Assembly: GCA_010015675.1 (NCBI GenBank)
Contig: ML976981.1
Location: 1,524,763-1,588,762 of the forward strand
DNA length: 64,000 bases
From: Byssothecium circinans
Taxonomy: Eukaryota > Ascomycota > Dothideomycetes > Pleosporales > Massarinaceae
Direction: 5' to 3'
Below the pieces are notes generated by a model. The model worked only from the letters and a program-made list of their open reading frames with translations, was not told the origin of the DNA and did not search any database. This document shows positions 23,212-33,898 of this stretch, piece by piece. A program made the translations under genes and the position numbers. The first letter of the stretch is position 1. Every line of letters begins with the position of its first letter.

Positions 23212-23300
23212 TCGTCAGTAAGAGGGTTGAACTATTGGCCTTGGCGTTTACAAGACAAAGCCCATTAGCACCACGCTCTAACCAACTGACCTAACCGACC
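23212..23300 (-). tRNA. tRNA-Ile(AAU) with intron, possibly degenerate
   Basis: Read on the minus strand it begins GGTCGGTTAGGTCAGTTGG. The D-loop (AGTTGGTTA), the anticodon stem TGGTG/CGCCA and the loop CTAAT (anticodon AAU) are intact. About 15 nt between the loop and the 3' stem strand form a normal-sited intron (after position 37). Three places are imperfect: the D stem has one mismatch (GGTC/GAGC), the T stem has one mismatch (AATAG/CTCTT), and the acceptor ends G1-G72. A-box-like and B-box-like (GTTCAACCC) sequences are present and a T6 terminator follows. It could be a functional but weak gene or a decaying copy. The flank 22597-23211 to the left is non-coding 3' flank of the FCP1-like gene. 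Confidence 0.6.
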
Positions 23301-25251
23301 GGTGAATTCATGTGATTGGCTGATTGATGGAGAAATTTTGGCTTAAATGTGTGACATCTGTATGTATGTTGAATTGCTATGGATGGAGAAACTTTTGAGA
23401 TACTAAAGGGTGAATTAGGTGCTAAATGGTTAGTTGGGGGGTTCGGTGAGCGGGAATGGGACTCGGTGAAAATTTTCGAACCGATGTGAAGAAGGGTGAG
23501 TCCCTTTACTTTAGCACACCGAAGCAACCCGTCTGGACGAATTATATGCATAGATTGGATAGATAGATGAATTCTTACTTTCGAAGCTTCTCGCGAGATA
23601 CACGTTTCATCGAACTTGAAGTGCTTTCTCTTTCAGACACCTTCAACAGAGTGCTTATAAAATCTCACCTTAATCGACTAGAGGACATCAACGCTGATTA
23701 CCTTAGGTGAGTAGATCTATGTGTGCTTGGTGATCGCTTTCCTTTCCTTTATTTACTACGTAGAACGACAATTTTAGAAATCTATTCAGGCAGTACTCCG
23801 TTTCGTTATATTAGGTAGTTCGCGAACTCAAGCATATTTAACTTGAATCTCTTTCCCTTGGGTCACGTTCTTGCAATGATTTGATTCAAAAAAGATAGGC
23901 TTTATACGCAAAAACCATCCCTACGACGAGCTAGGTAGGTAAGCGACGATCCCATCAACGCAGGTGGTAGTCACAGCTACTCGACTCTCAGTCAAGGGAG
24001 CCACGCTTTGTCGCAAACGTCATCGTTTTAACGTGTAAGGTCTTCATCCGGATGGGATGCTTTCGTATGGACCCTACTGACATGAGATGCTACCATGGTA
24101 CCCGGAATCATGTGTTTAAGCCCGCCATTTCTCGCCTCTTCTCTTTCACACCACACTTCCTTGCATTCACCTAAAACAACAGATAAATAGGAGAATGGCG
24201 GCCTTGAATAAAAACATGCATTGCCGAAATACATGGTGTGCTTTGGAAGCGATTGAAAAGATATAATATCGACCGACCATGTGCTTTCGCTCGCTCATGT
24301 CCGAGGCGGTTATTGTCCAGGTTATGTAAAATGCGTGGAATCTGTTATATTTGGAGGGAGATACCATGTCAGGGTTAGTAATGATGGCCATCATGAGCAC
24401 AAAGCCTTTGATATGCACCTTTGAGCTTTCAATAAGAAAGTATATGACGCTTAAGTGTCTATTTATTTTCCTCCTCAACGCAATATATGTGCGGTTTTAA
24501 CTCTGAAATTGGTATACCAAGGGAACGATGTTAATCTTGGTTAAAGATCCCATGCAAACTTAGAAAAAAATTGAGACTATGGCTAACGTTGAGCCGAGTG
24601 TTCAATGGCTGTTTCCATACCCAAAGTCATTTCCACAGACAGCAGGTCATTAGAAAGCAAAAACACATTCGGCACACATAAAGCTTAAAGAGATAAATTG
24701 GGTATAAACCCTGCTTGATCGTGCGAGCTTTCTCTCTGCACCGATGGCCAGTTGATCATCTTTCTAACCAGGGTGCGATTGTGTAATGAGAGATGAGGTT
24801 CCTACTTACAGCTAATGTTGGCCATTTGAATGAGCTTCCTCTTGACGATTAATAGTCTTCCTGTCGTCCGTGGTAAGGTTTTGATGATTGCTATCTTCAT
24901 TGGTGCGTCCATGACTCGTGAGAAGAGAACTGCCTGCAAGTTGGCTACTGTCAAGCTCATGACCCATCACGTCACAGCACCTCACCAGATCAGACAGGAA
25001 AAAGGTCTGCATCAGAAACTTTTCGACTAGGTGTTGCGAGAACCACTCCGCAAGAGAGGCAAAATGTGTACAGAGGGGTTCAGCAAGGGCCCTTGAACGC
25101 CCCGCCAATCATATCTCCCCAAATGACAACCCCACCAGCACCAGCCCTACGTCACGTCCGCTCTAGAGCTCCTGTTCCCTCACCTATTTGAACTACCTGC
25201 GAGAAAGAACAATGCGCCACCACTCTTGCTCTTTCTCTTGCATTCCTTTAT
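23301..25251. other. 2-kb intergenic region, no gene supported
   Basis: This lies upstream of the thioredoxin-fold gene. Frames are short on both strands and have no family resemblance. The left part is AT-leaning, and short A/T-rich tracts recur near 24480-24700. No further tRNA, repeat or splice-consistent coding series was recognised. Confidence 0.45.
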
Positions 25252-27776
25252 ATGCCTCCGGTGCGCTTTAAACTTCGAGGACCCTGCTCTTCCGCACGCC
25301 CAGCTATATTGAATTCGATAACTGCGAGAGTCGCAATTCCGACGCCCCCACCACGATCGACAAGTACCCCGCGAGTGCAGGTGTTGAGGTTCCACACCCA
25401 GATCTTGAGGATGGATGGGCGAGACGATGCGAGGGTGTCGGCCGAAGTTGCTTCGGGTGATGATTTGAAACTGGTGAATAGGTTGAACGAGAGTAGGAGT
25501 CCATATGTGAGTAGTGAACGAAGATGGGAATCCCGGTATGCGCCAAAGCTGACAGCATTTGCCTGAAGGTTCGCGGCCACATGAACAATCCCGTCGCCTG
25601 GCAGATGTGGGGTCCGGAAGCCCTCGAGCTTGCGAAGAAGTCCAACAGGTTGATCTTCATCAGTATCGGATACGCTGCATGCCACTGGTGCCATGTTATG
25701 GAGCGCGAATCGTTCGAGAATGCCGAGGTGGCTGCATTGCTCAATAGCCACTTCATTCCTATCAAGATCGACCGTGAGGAACGTCCGGATGTCGACCGCA
25801 TATACATGAACTATGTTCAGGCTACGACTGGGTCGGGTGGATGGCCGCTGAATGTGTTCATTACACCAGACTTGGAGCCCATCTTTGGAGGAACGTACTG
25901 GCCAGGTCCTGGATCAACAACAGTCATGGGCGACCATATCGGATTTGTGGGCATCTTGAAGAAAATCAGGGACGTTTGGACGAATCAACGGCAGAGATGT
26001 CTCGAGTCAGCGAAGGACATTACAGCACAGTTGCGGGAATTTGCCCAGGATGGCAACATTAGTAGGAAGGAGGGTGCTGAAGTCGATGCCCTGGACCTCG
26101 AGCTATTAGATGAGGCGTACGAGCACTTTGCAGCCAAATACGATGAACAGTTTGCGGGTTTTGGAAGTGCTCCGAAGTTTCCAACACCGACCAATTTGAG
26201 CTTTTTACTGAAACTCGCTTCATACCCCAGCGCTGTGACCGACGTTGTGGGGGCGATGGAATGTACAAAGGCAAAAGATATGGTACTGGCGACTCTCACG
26301 GCAATGAACAAGGGTGGTATACACGATCAAATTGGAAATGGATTTGCAAGATACTCGGTCACGCGGGACTGGAGTCTCCCACACTTCGAGAAGATGTAAG
26401 TTGTTCAACTATACTACGAAGTGACACTGACATCTTCTAGGCTATACGACCAAGCACAACTACTGCCAGTCTATCTCGATGCGTACCTTTTGACTCGGAA
26501 CCCTTCCCATCTTTCCGCTGTTCATGATATTGCCACATATCTCACCTCACCACCCATGCACTCCAGCACCGGCGGCTTCTTCTCCGCCGAAGATGCCGAC
26601 TCTCTCTATCGGCCCACCGACAAGGAGAAGCGTGAAGGCGCTTTCTACGTCTGGACTCTTAAGGAGTTCCAAGCGATACTAGGCGACCGAGACGCCGATA
26701 TTCTAGCGCGATATTACAACGTGAAAGATGAAGGAAATGTCAGCCCCGAGCACGATGCGCATGACGAACTCATCAACCAGAATGTATTAGCCATCAGCAC
26801 TACACCCGCTGACCTCGCAAAAGAATTTGCACTCTCAGTCGAAGAAGTCGAATCGATACTCACAGAAGGCCGTCAAAAGTTACTTTCACACCGAGAGAAA
26901 GAGCGACCACGACCAGCTCTTGACGATAAAATAGTTGTGTCATGGAACGGCCTCGCCATCGGTGCGCTGGCCCGCGTTGCATCCGTACTCTCTTCATCTG
27001 ACCCTTCAAAGTCAAAAGAGTACCTCAAAGCCGCCGAGCAAGCAGCTGCATTCATCAAGGAGGAGCTTTATAACTCTCAATCACACACGTTACTCCGCGT
27101 ATATCGCGAAGGTCCCGGCGACGTCCCCGGATTTGCAGACGACTATGCCTATCTCATCTCCGGGCTGATCGATCTCTATGAAGCTACCTTCAACGACAGT
27201 TACCTTGCCTGGGCCGATTCGCTCCAAAAGACGCAGATCGATCTTTTCTGGGACAAAGAGCATCTAGGCTTCTTCTCGACGCCCGAGAATCAAACAGACC
27301 TCATCATGCGCTTGAAAGACGGTATGGATAATGCTGAACCGGGCACCAACGGTGTGTCAGCCCGGAACCTCGACCGCTTGAGCGCTTTACTTGAGGATGA
27401 AGAATACAGCAAGAAAGCGAGAGAGATCACTCATGCGTTTGAGGCTGAAATTATGCAACATCCGTTCTTGTTTCCGGGTATGATGGATGCAGTCGTTGCG
27501 GGGAAGTTTGGTATTAAGCACAGTGTTGTTACGGGAGAGGGTACTAGGGTGGAAGAGTGGTTGACGAGGTACAAGGAACGACCAGCAGGCCTGGGAACTG
27601 TCAGTCGCATTGGAAATGGTATAGGGGAGTGGTTGAGGGAGAGAAACAGTTTGGTGAAGAGTATGGATGTTACAAAGGAAGGTGTTATGGTTTGCGAACA
27701 GGGTGCTTGTAGGGAGGAGTTGGGATTGGGATTGGGAGGGTTGGGGGAGGCGATCAGGGAGGTTAGCGAGCGTTGA
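25252..27776 (+). CDS. Thioredoxin-fold DUF255 protein, SPATA20/YyaL family
   Basis: Three exons, 25252-25506, 25569-26395 and 26441-27776, with introns of 62 and 45 nt, give 805 residues. The first 60 residues are Arg/Ser/Pro-rich without acidic residues (MPPVRFKLRGPC..LRFHTQILR), a likely mitochondrial presequence. The thioredoxin-like DUF255 domain follows at about 88-250, with the active-site pair C123-H-W-C126 (AACHWCHVMERESF), DREERPDVDRIYM, GGWPLNVFITPDLEPIFGGTY and the PHFEKML motif. The remainder is the (alpha/alpha)6-barrel-like region with GGFFSAEDADS, VSWNGLAIGALA and DDYAYLI. The family is conserved from bacteria to man (SPATA20/SSP411), and its biochemical role is still unclear. 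The protein is full length, with no missing key residue. Gene confidence is high and functional certainty is low. Confidence 0.92.
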
Positions 27777-28788
27777 AGGCTGTAATGATTATGAGATGGA
27801 CGTGCGGGGGAAATCGGGGACGGCGTATGGTAATGACTGGCGACATCCCTCTTCGATTATGCCGCTCGTTGATGCATTGATGACTGGTGGGCGTTATATA
27901 GGGTTGATGATCAATCAAATTTTCTATTCCATGACCAGCCTCGTTTCTGGTCGTAGTTAATTCTGCAATTCAAGTTGGAGACGAGAACACGCGTGGGGGA
28001 GGACATGACGCGTTTCCACCTTCATAAAGTCGGGCGCAGCTTGAGGCGGAAGGTGCATGGGGCTGGGGTTTCACTTGTAAGCCGTTCCCAAGGCTAACAC
28101 TACCACACCTTATTCACACTAACCCAGATGCAATACATTATTACAAGGGTAGTTCTGTGACCTTTATCCAAGGTCCTTAGGATACCCCAGTGGGGTTCAG
28201 GTCGAGTGAGGCCTACCAAGAGCGCGAATAAGACAGGGCCGCTCTGTGTGTCACTACCTGTACTTTGTCGAATAGTAATACAAATATAAAGGGTAAGACG
28301 CGGCGTACCACAGGTCGGCCAGATGAACTCCCGTCGCGTGTAAATAACGGCCAATAAATGCACATATATAGGTAGTTTCCTTTGAAGTATGAATATATTA
28401 ATACTACCTATCTTGGCTGATTAAACAGGCCTACCAACCACTCTCTCGCGTAGCAGTGAATGTAAGATGTAGCATAACCACGCAGCCCTCACTCTTGTAA
28501 GAAGATATATAGAAAATAACAAGATAGTAGAAGGGTTTGTCCCTTTAGTAAAGCACTGGACGCTGTATCCCTCTCGGATAAGTTTTACGGAGAATATTTA
28601 TACACTAATTCTTTAAGGATTTGTATACGGCGAGAGCCATACATTCCATTTTTCTGCTACACGAGAGCCAATTTAGTCTTCGCGCCCGGCTACTCTAATA
28701 CAGGTCTTCCCATTCGCAAGGCTTGCATAAGTAATGGTGATCATCTATCTCGCTATCATACACCATCCTAGGAACATCGGACCAAATT
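27777..28788. other. Intergenic with an AT-rich, repeat-like patch
   Basis: No gene is supported. About 28370-28650 is AT-rich (gaatatattaatactacc, agatatatagaaaataac) and resembles the RIP-type relics elsewhere in the window, but I could not align it convincingly to any of them. It marks the left edge of the decayed metabolite-type locus. Confidence 0.4.
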
Positions 28789-28929
28789 CTAGGACATGAT
28801 CAAAAATTTCTGAGGGCTGGTTCCGACAACCCCGTTCGCAGCTTTCGTATTCAAAGCATAGTGATAAATCTGCTCCTTTGAGGAGCTGAAGTCAACGCCA
28901 GGGATGGAGTCTAGTTCAACAAACTCTAG
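28789..28929 (-). pseudogene. Short coding-like C-terminal fragment, family not recognised
   Basis: On the minus strand 46 codons before a TAG at 28789-28791 read like a conserved protein end (..VELDSIPGVDF.., ..KEQIYHYALNTKAA..). The frame is closed by a stop just upstream and no acceptor of quality is visible, so this is either a terminal exon or a fragment. It sits beside other broken genes, which favours a fragment. Confidence 0.3.
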
Positions 28930-29009
28930 GCGGCTTCAGTTGGAGGCCATGAGCCGGTGAAAAAGATGCTGCTTGAGTTAACTTTCCAAATACATTCTGA
29001 TATCCGCCT

Positions 29010-29299
29010 TTCTTTTGATTCTTCAGCTTCGTTGCTACACGGCCTCGTTGACAATTTGTTGCGGGCTGCTTTCATGTATAAAGTCAGCAATACAACTCCC
29101 GAGGTCAGATGAGAGCCGGGTGCGGTTAGCATTTCATGCAGATAACACTGCGGGCCACGTTGAAGGGCTAATCGAGGCAATTTGTGAATGGGCAGCGGAA
29201 ATGATGAGAATTGAGGATGGTGAAAATGGCGGAGAAAAGATACCCAGCGCTGCTAGAATGGTGTATTCTTGGATGGGAGGGGCGACAGCCAATCGTTGA
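29010..29299 (+). pseudogene. C-terminal fragment of an AOS-family (PLP-dependent) aminotransferase-like enzyme
   Basis: The fragment ends at a stop at 29297-29299. Its last 60 codons contain RVRLAFHADNTAGHVE and ICEWAAEMMRIEDGE, then KIPSAARMVYSWM. These are the conserved C-terminal strands and helices of fungal alpha-oxoamine synthase-like enzymes (8-amino-7-oxononanoate / serine palmitoyltransferase superfamily). The preceding segment LLHGLVDNLLRAAFMYKVSN continues the alignment in another frame, with the shift near 29105. The catalytic lysine domain is absent, so this is not a working enzyme. Members of this family occur in polyketide clusters. The broken MFS pump next door supports a decayed cluster. 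Confidence 0.55.
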
Positions 29300-29407
29300 A
29301 AGGGTCTGTGTCGTTGGCCTACTCAAACAGGCACAGCTGGGGAGACTCCGGGCGATTAGACGAAGGACGTATTTTCATTGCTGCTTTTCTTTTTTAATAC
29401 GAATCTA

Positions 29408-31110
29408 CTAAGATGTGACGCCCCTTTCAAAATGCTGTCTTCCTTTATCCTCGTTTTCAAGCGTGATCTCCTTGGTAACCAGACTTGTCGCGAAGCCAAT
29501 TCCTCCAAACGCCCCTAGAGTCACAAACACCGCCACTATGGATTCCCGATATACGCCAATAACCAACAACCTGCTTCAATAACTCTTGATCAATATCTAT
29601 CAGTCGCAAAGCCGGTATGAAACCAATGGCCTTCTTCACATCTGTCAAGGCATCCAGCTCTTGGGGAAGATGTTCGATCGATGCGATGCGTCTTTCAAAA
29701 ACGTTGTTGAAAACCCCAGTAGATACTGCGAGACCAATGAGTCCGCCGAAAAGAAACCAAGACACCAGCTGCGATTCCACCGTCATCCACATTCTTTCAC
29801 GTTGGCTTGCATTGGAATCGTCAACACTGTAAAGTGCGTTCCAATACCAACCCCAGCGAGTATTTGCAGACCAGCCGTCAGTGCTGTGGAAGAGTTCATA
29901 TTCCAGAGCGCCCACAAGCCGACACCGACGGCTGAAAAGACCCAGTTTGAGATAACGATCCAGCGATACTTTCGAATGACTTCGATTGCCACTGCAGAGA
30001 TGATACTGAATCCGATAATAGATGCGCTGGCCGGTAGAACAGAGACTGCTGATGTAAAAGGTGGTTCCAATTTCACTGCCTGGAAGAACAGTGGTGTGAA
30101 CAGCATGACGCTGTTCATCATAACGCCATGAATAGTCGCACCGATGATGGTCACAACGGCCGTTCTATTATGAAAGATTCGGTACGGGAAAATCGGCTCT
30201 TCAGGTCTTCTCTCATAGGCGGTAAATATGACAATGATAACGAATCCAACGAGGAATGGCAGAAGCGTCTGCCAGGAGGTCCATGGATACATGGAGCCTG
30301 CCCAGCTAAGTGGGAGTGAGAACAGAGTGCAACCAATCGTGAAAAGAGAAATTACAACCCAGTCTAGCTGTCGAAGTTTCGATCTGTACGACGCGTCGAC
30401 AGGGTGAAGACGCATGAACAGGACGGTGAGGACGACTCCTACGGCCACAAGCGGAAGGTTGATCCAGCCAAGCCAGCGCCAATAGACAAACTGGCTGAAA
30501 GAAGTGCCGATCAGATACCACCGCCTGCCATTGGAATGGTGAACAGACCCAGGTATAAAGGTCGTTCTTTGAGCGAAGTCATGTCGACCAGGATCACCTC
30601 GCTCAAAACGTCCAGACCATCTCCACCAAGTCCTTGCAGGACTCGGCCTACAATTAGAACACGCATGTTCTTAGCTACAGCGAAAACCACTGATCTAGCT
30701 AAGAAGAGCGAATATGCGGTATGGGATGGCGCTTTGCGGCCCAGAACGTCTGATGTGCTCGTGTAGATGGGTTGCGTTATGGCCACGGCGAGGACGAAAG
30801 AGAGGCTTGCCTAAAAGGCCTCGAGTGTGGTACCATGGAGTTCATCGGTAATTTTCTGCCCATTGTCTGTTAGATGTTTGAGCAGATATTTAGGGTTGAG
30901 TGAGAAACCTTGGGGACGTACCGGAATGGCTACGGCAAGGGCAGTAGCATCTGGCGAGACTATAAATACGCCGATGTTCAAGGCTAGAAATGCGAAATAA
31001 AATGATATTGGCTTGTTTGCTGGGGCGGTAGTATTTGGCGTTGTGGCCTCGGGCTCGAGATTTGCGATGCTTTTGTTCCTTGGGGTTGACGCTCGCTTGC
31101 CCTCATGGTT
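29408..31110 (-). pseudogene. Broken MFS multidrug-type transporter (DHA family)
   Basis: Homologous segments run in order: NKPISFYFAFLALNIGVFI, a normal intron (GTACGT..GGCAG), ITDELHGTTLEAF, an in-frame TAG at 30811-30813 where the family has Trp, ASLSFVLAVAITQPIYTS.. with ..SDVLGRK (motif A) and VGRVLQGLGG. The frame then breaks near 30511 (GGGI to IGTSFSQFVYWRW), near 29794 (NVKE to NVDDGGIAAGV), near 29750 (into LFGGLIGLAVSTG) and near 29560 (VVG to VYRESIVAVFVTLGAF), ending TAG at 29408. One nonsense codon plus four frame breaks cannot be explained by introns. TGG to TAG corresponds to CpA to TpA on the plus strand, a RIP-type change. The N-terminal exon before 31110 is not found with confidence. 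The intact ancestor would be a 14-TM drug/H+ antiporter. Confidence 0.82.
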
Positions 31111-31451
31111 CTATTATTTAATTTCTGGTAGCTAGCGTGCGAAAGAGCTCGAGTAGCGAAATAGTGTGTGGTGTTGATATAGAAAGGTTACGCTTGGATT
31201 CTCTGTGTCTAGTGACGATACTGTGACATCAGTAGCACGATGAGTGAGGAGGCCACGAGGCATACATACTGCGAGTGAGCGCCTGGGTGTTGAGACTGGC
31301 ACATCGATCTCAAGGAAAAATTCTGGGTTGCCAAAAGGGAGTATCTTCAAGTCTCGCAGCCCACAGGGCCAACATCGCAGGCGAGTTTTGATCAAGCTTA
31401 AGTAGATGCAATCTGTGGCTCATTTCATAACTAGACGCGCGTCCATGGCGT

Positions 31452-32245
31452 TCACTGACGCCTGCCCATCCGACTAAACATAGAGGAACCTCGAGGGTTT
31501 ACTTTCAGTGCGCCACGAGGCTCCAGCTCATCCCGACCTTCGCCCACAGCATATTTCAATGTCCCTGACGAGACGAGGATTAGCGAAACAAACAAACGAA
31601 AGGGAAAGGTACCAAGTCCACCTACCAATTCCCCAAAGCCTGAAACTATCGTAGATAGCCTCCCAAGATCCATTCGGCGCATGGAACGTTTCATGCATGA
31701 TACCCATATAAGGGAATCTTTTCGCATTGAATCTATCCTGACCTAAACGATGGGCAGCCGAATTGGCAAAAGCTCGAAGGCCTTTCAGGTCTTTCCAGTA
31801 AGACAACCATATCGTGGTGGTCCCTGCGGCGTCCGAGGTATCACAGAGGGTTGCGGAGCGGCCAAGGTCTGGCACGAGTGAGCAAGCTATCTGGCCTGTT
31901 GCGGCGCGGCTTACAAGTCCAATTGCTGCGATTGTTTTCGGCCTCGCGCCACATGTCCTTGAAGATTTGATCGATAATATCGGGAGTCCAACGGCGCTGC
32001 TTAATGTCGGTGAAGGAAGTGGTGAATAAGCCGCGGGTGTCGATGGTAGCCTTGAACATTCGGTACAAGAGCCAGAGTACGGGGAGCGATGCCGCGACTC
32101 GGGCTGGAAGGTATGCGAGACTGAGGAGCTGGAAGATGGCTCCGAAAGAGAGCCATGTCAAGATACCGAAGTCCCTCGTCTCGATTAGGTCGTAGTAGTT
32201 GTCCTGGAGATCTTGGATCGCGGATCGGACGCTTGAGAAACCCAT
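31452..32245 (-). CDS. DUF4188 (monooxygenase-like) protein
   Basis: Three exons, 31915-32245, 31626-31868 and 31452-31564, with introns of 46 nt (31869-31914) and 61 nt (31565-31625), give 228 residues. Residues 27-62 are hydrophobic (LTWLSFGAIFQLLSLAYLPARV..), probably a membrane anchor. The DUF4188/PF13826 core then shows WREAENNRSNWTYLGRS, TSDAAGTTTIWLSYWKDLKG, RAFANSAAH and FPYMGIMHETFHAPNGSWEAIY, the family's His-containing signature. Relatives share a dimeric alpha/beta-barrel (ABM-like) fold and often sit in secondary-metabolite clusters. No reaction is established for this one. It is intact, while the MFS neighbour 341 bp downstream is destroyed. Its promoter is shared with, or adjacent to, that of the divergent sirtuin gene (668 bp apart). 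Confidence 0.85.
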
Positions 32246-32913
32246 GGTGTTGAAGGATGTCGTGTTCGTAAGTTCTCTGGTTCAGGTCAAGCTGTCCATC
32301 GTACGTCTGTGGAGCGTTGAAGAGCAAAGATCAGAACGGTGATCGAAAGATTGTGTCATAGTGGCTGAAGGGTCTTAGTGGGGAGGCGAAGGCACCTGCA
32401 GGGTGCGTAATGGGGTGCGGCACATGTCCATGCACCCTTACGGGGATCGTGCCTTCTCAAAACACACAGTTAATGAGTCGTTCCTCCCTCAAGCTCAATT
32501 CCTCCACATGTACCTCTTATAAACAAGCAGTCAACAAGCTGTAGATGGGTTTAAATTGAGAAATAGCTGTCAATGAATTGTTCTGAGAAGGTAGGATCCC
32601 TCTCGTGGACGAGAGGTACACACGTGACCACACCTCCAAAATGATACCTAGGTATGTATACCCATCGATTGTGAAGAGGGCACCTAGATTGCTGACTGTA
32701 CCCACACTTAGTACTCCTATATCAAGAAAGCACATATATTTTTATCCATCAAGTGGGAATATCGGTCGGAGGTCCACTATATATGTCTAATATGCATTTC
32801 TGATTGGACCTCCAGCCCTGAGGCGTAGCACATCACGTGACCTACAACGAGCACATGCACTACATCATCCCACCCCCAAAAGACACACAAAACCCACAAA
32901 CTCCCACCTCAGC
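32246..32913. promoter_or_regulatory. Divergent intergenic region between the DUF4188 and sirtuin genes
   Basis: 668 bp lie between the two start codons. No further gene is seen. The sirtuin-proximal part contains a cacgtga element at about 32833 and a C/A-rich leader. The regulatory role is by position only. Confidence 0.45.
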
Positions 32914-33898
32914 ATGCCCACCACCAATCCCCTCAACCAAAATCCCCCCTATTCCCCCTACTCCACCTTCGCCGATTCCCTGCAGGCCTCATCACGAGTC
33001 CTCTGCCTCATAGGCGCCGGCCTCAGCGCCCCCTCCGGCCTCGCAACCTGGCGTGGCACAAACGGCCTCTGGAACAACCACTCTACAAAATCTCTCGCGT
33101 CGCCTAGGACATTCCGCGAGGACCCCGTTACTGTGTGGACGTTCTACCGCGAGCGGTTACTCGAGGCACTCGCGGCGCGGCCGAATGCTGCGCATTATGC
33201 GTTGGCGGCGCTGGCGGGGTGGCATGGGGGATGGGTGACTGTTAGTCAGAATGTTGATGGTATGTATGTAGAGGATGAGTGTTAGGGGTTGATTGAGGGT
33301 TATGTGTGTTGGGCGGGGGAGTGGTGCAGTGTAGTGCAGTGTAGTGCAGTATAGTGGTGTACTGTATTGGAAAGCTGATGATATGCTAGGGCTTCTTGAG
33401 CAGACTGAGCATCCGAAGGAGAGGTTATTGGGTATTCACGGTAGTTTGAGGGTTGTGCGCTGCACGGAGACGGCGTGTGATTACACCACTACCATCGACA
33501 AGCCAGAAGATCTCCCGTCCCTACTCTCACTATCTAATACTACTGCCCTTTCACGCCCGGTAACAGTATCCGACCTCCCTCATTGCCCTAAATGCGCAAG
33601 TCTACTACGCCCGGGAGTTGTGTGGTTCGGCGAGAGACTCGCTGCTGGTGCGCCAGATAGTATTGATGACTGGGTCGCGGAAGAACCTATTGATCTGGTG
33701 ATTGCTGCGGGGACGAGCTTGAATGTTTTCCCGGCGGCGGAGTGGGTGCATACGGCACGAGCGTGTGGAGCGGCGCTGGCTATTTTTGATACGGAGAGGG
33801 AGCATGGGTTGGTGGAGGAGTTGGAGGAGGGGGATTGGTTCTTTGAAGGGGATATTGCGGTTATTCTTCCTGGGATAGTGGATCTGCTCAGACAGTGA
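32914..33898 (+). CDS. Class III sirtuin, NAD-dependent protein deacylase (SIRT5-like)
   Basis: Exons 32914-33259 and 33390-33898 flank a 130-nt intron with GTATGT donor and GCTAG acceptor, giving 284 residues. NAD-binding motifs are GAGLSAPSGLATWRG (G34-G48) and SQNVD, with the catalytic His in GIHGSL. The zinc ligands are a CTETAC pair and a CPKC pair. VVWFGERLA and AAGTSLNVFPAA complete the Rossmann part. Y78 and R81 in FYRERL match the Y-x-x-R pair that gives SIRT5/CobB-type enzymes preference for negatively charged acyl groups (succinyl, malonyl, glutaryl). Family and zinc site are sure, and acyl preference is inference. No clear mitochondrial presequence is visible, although the first 20 residues lack acidic residues. 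The intron contains a small gtgcagtgta repeat. Confidence 0.9.

Noticed and set aside
31841..31914. Apparent frameshift in the DUF4188 gene between NNRSNW and LGRSATL
   Set aside because: A 46-nt intron with GTAAGC donor and GCCAG acceptor (31869-31914) restores the frame and the family alignment exactly.
32914..33389. Sirtuin looked truncated after SQNVD
   Set aside because: A 130-nt GT..AG intron joins it to the zinc-binding half, so the gene is complete.
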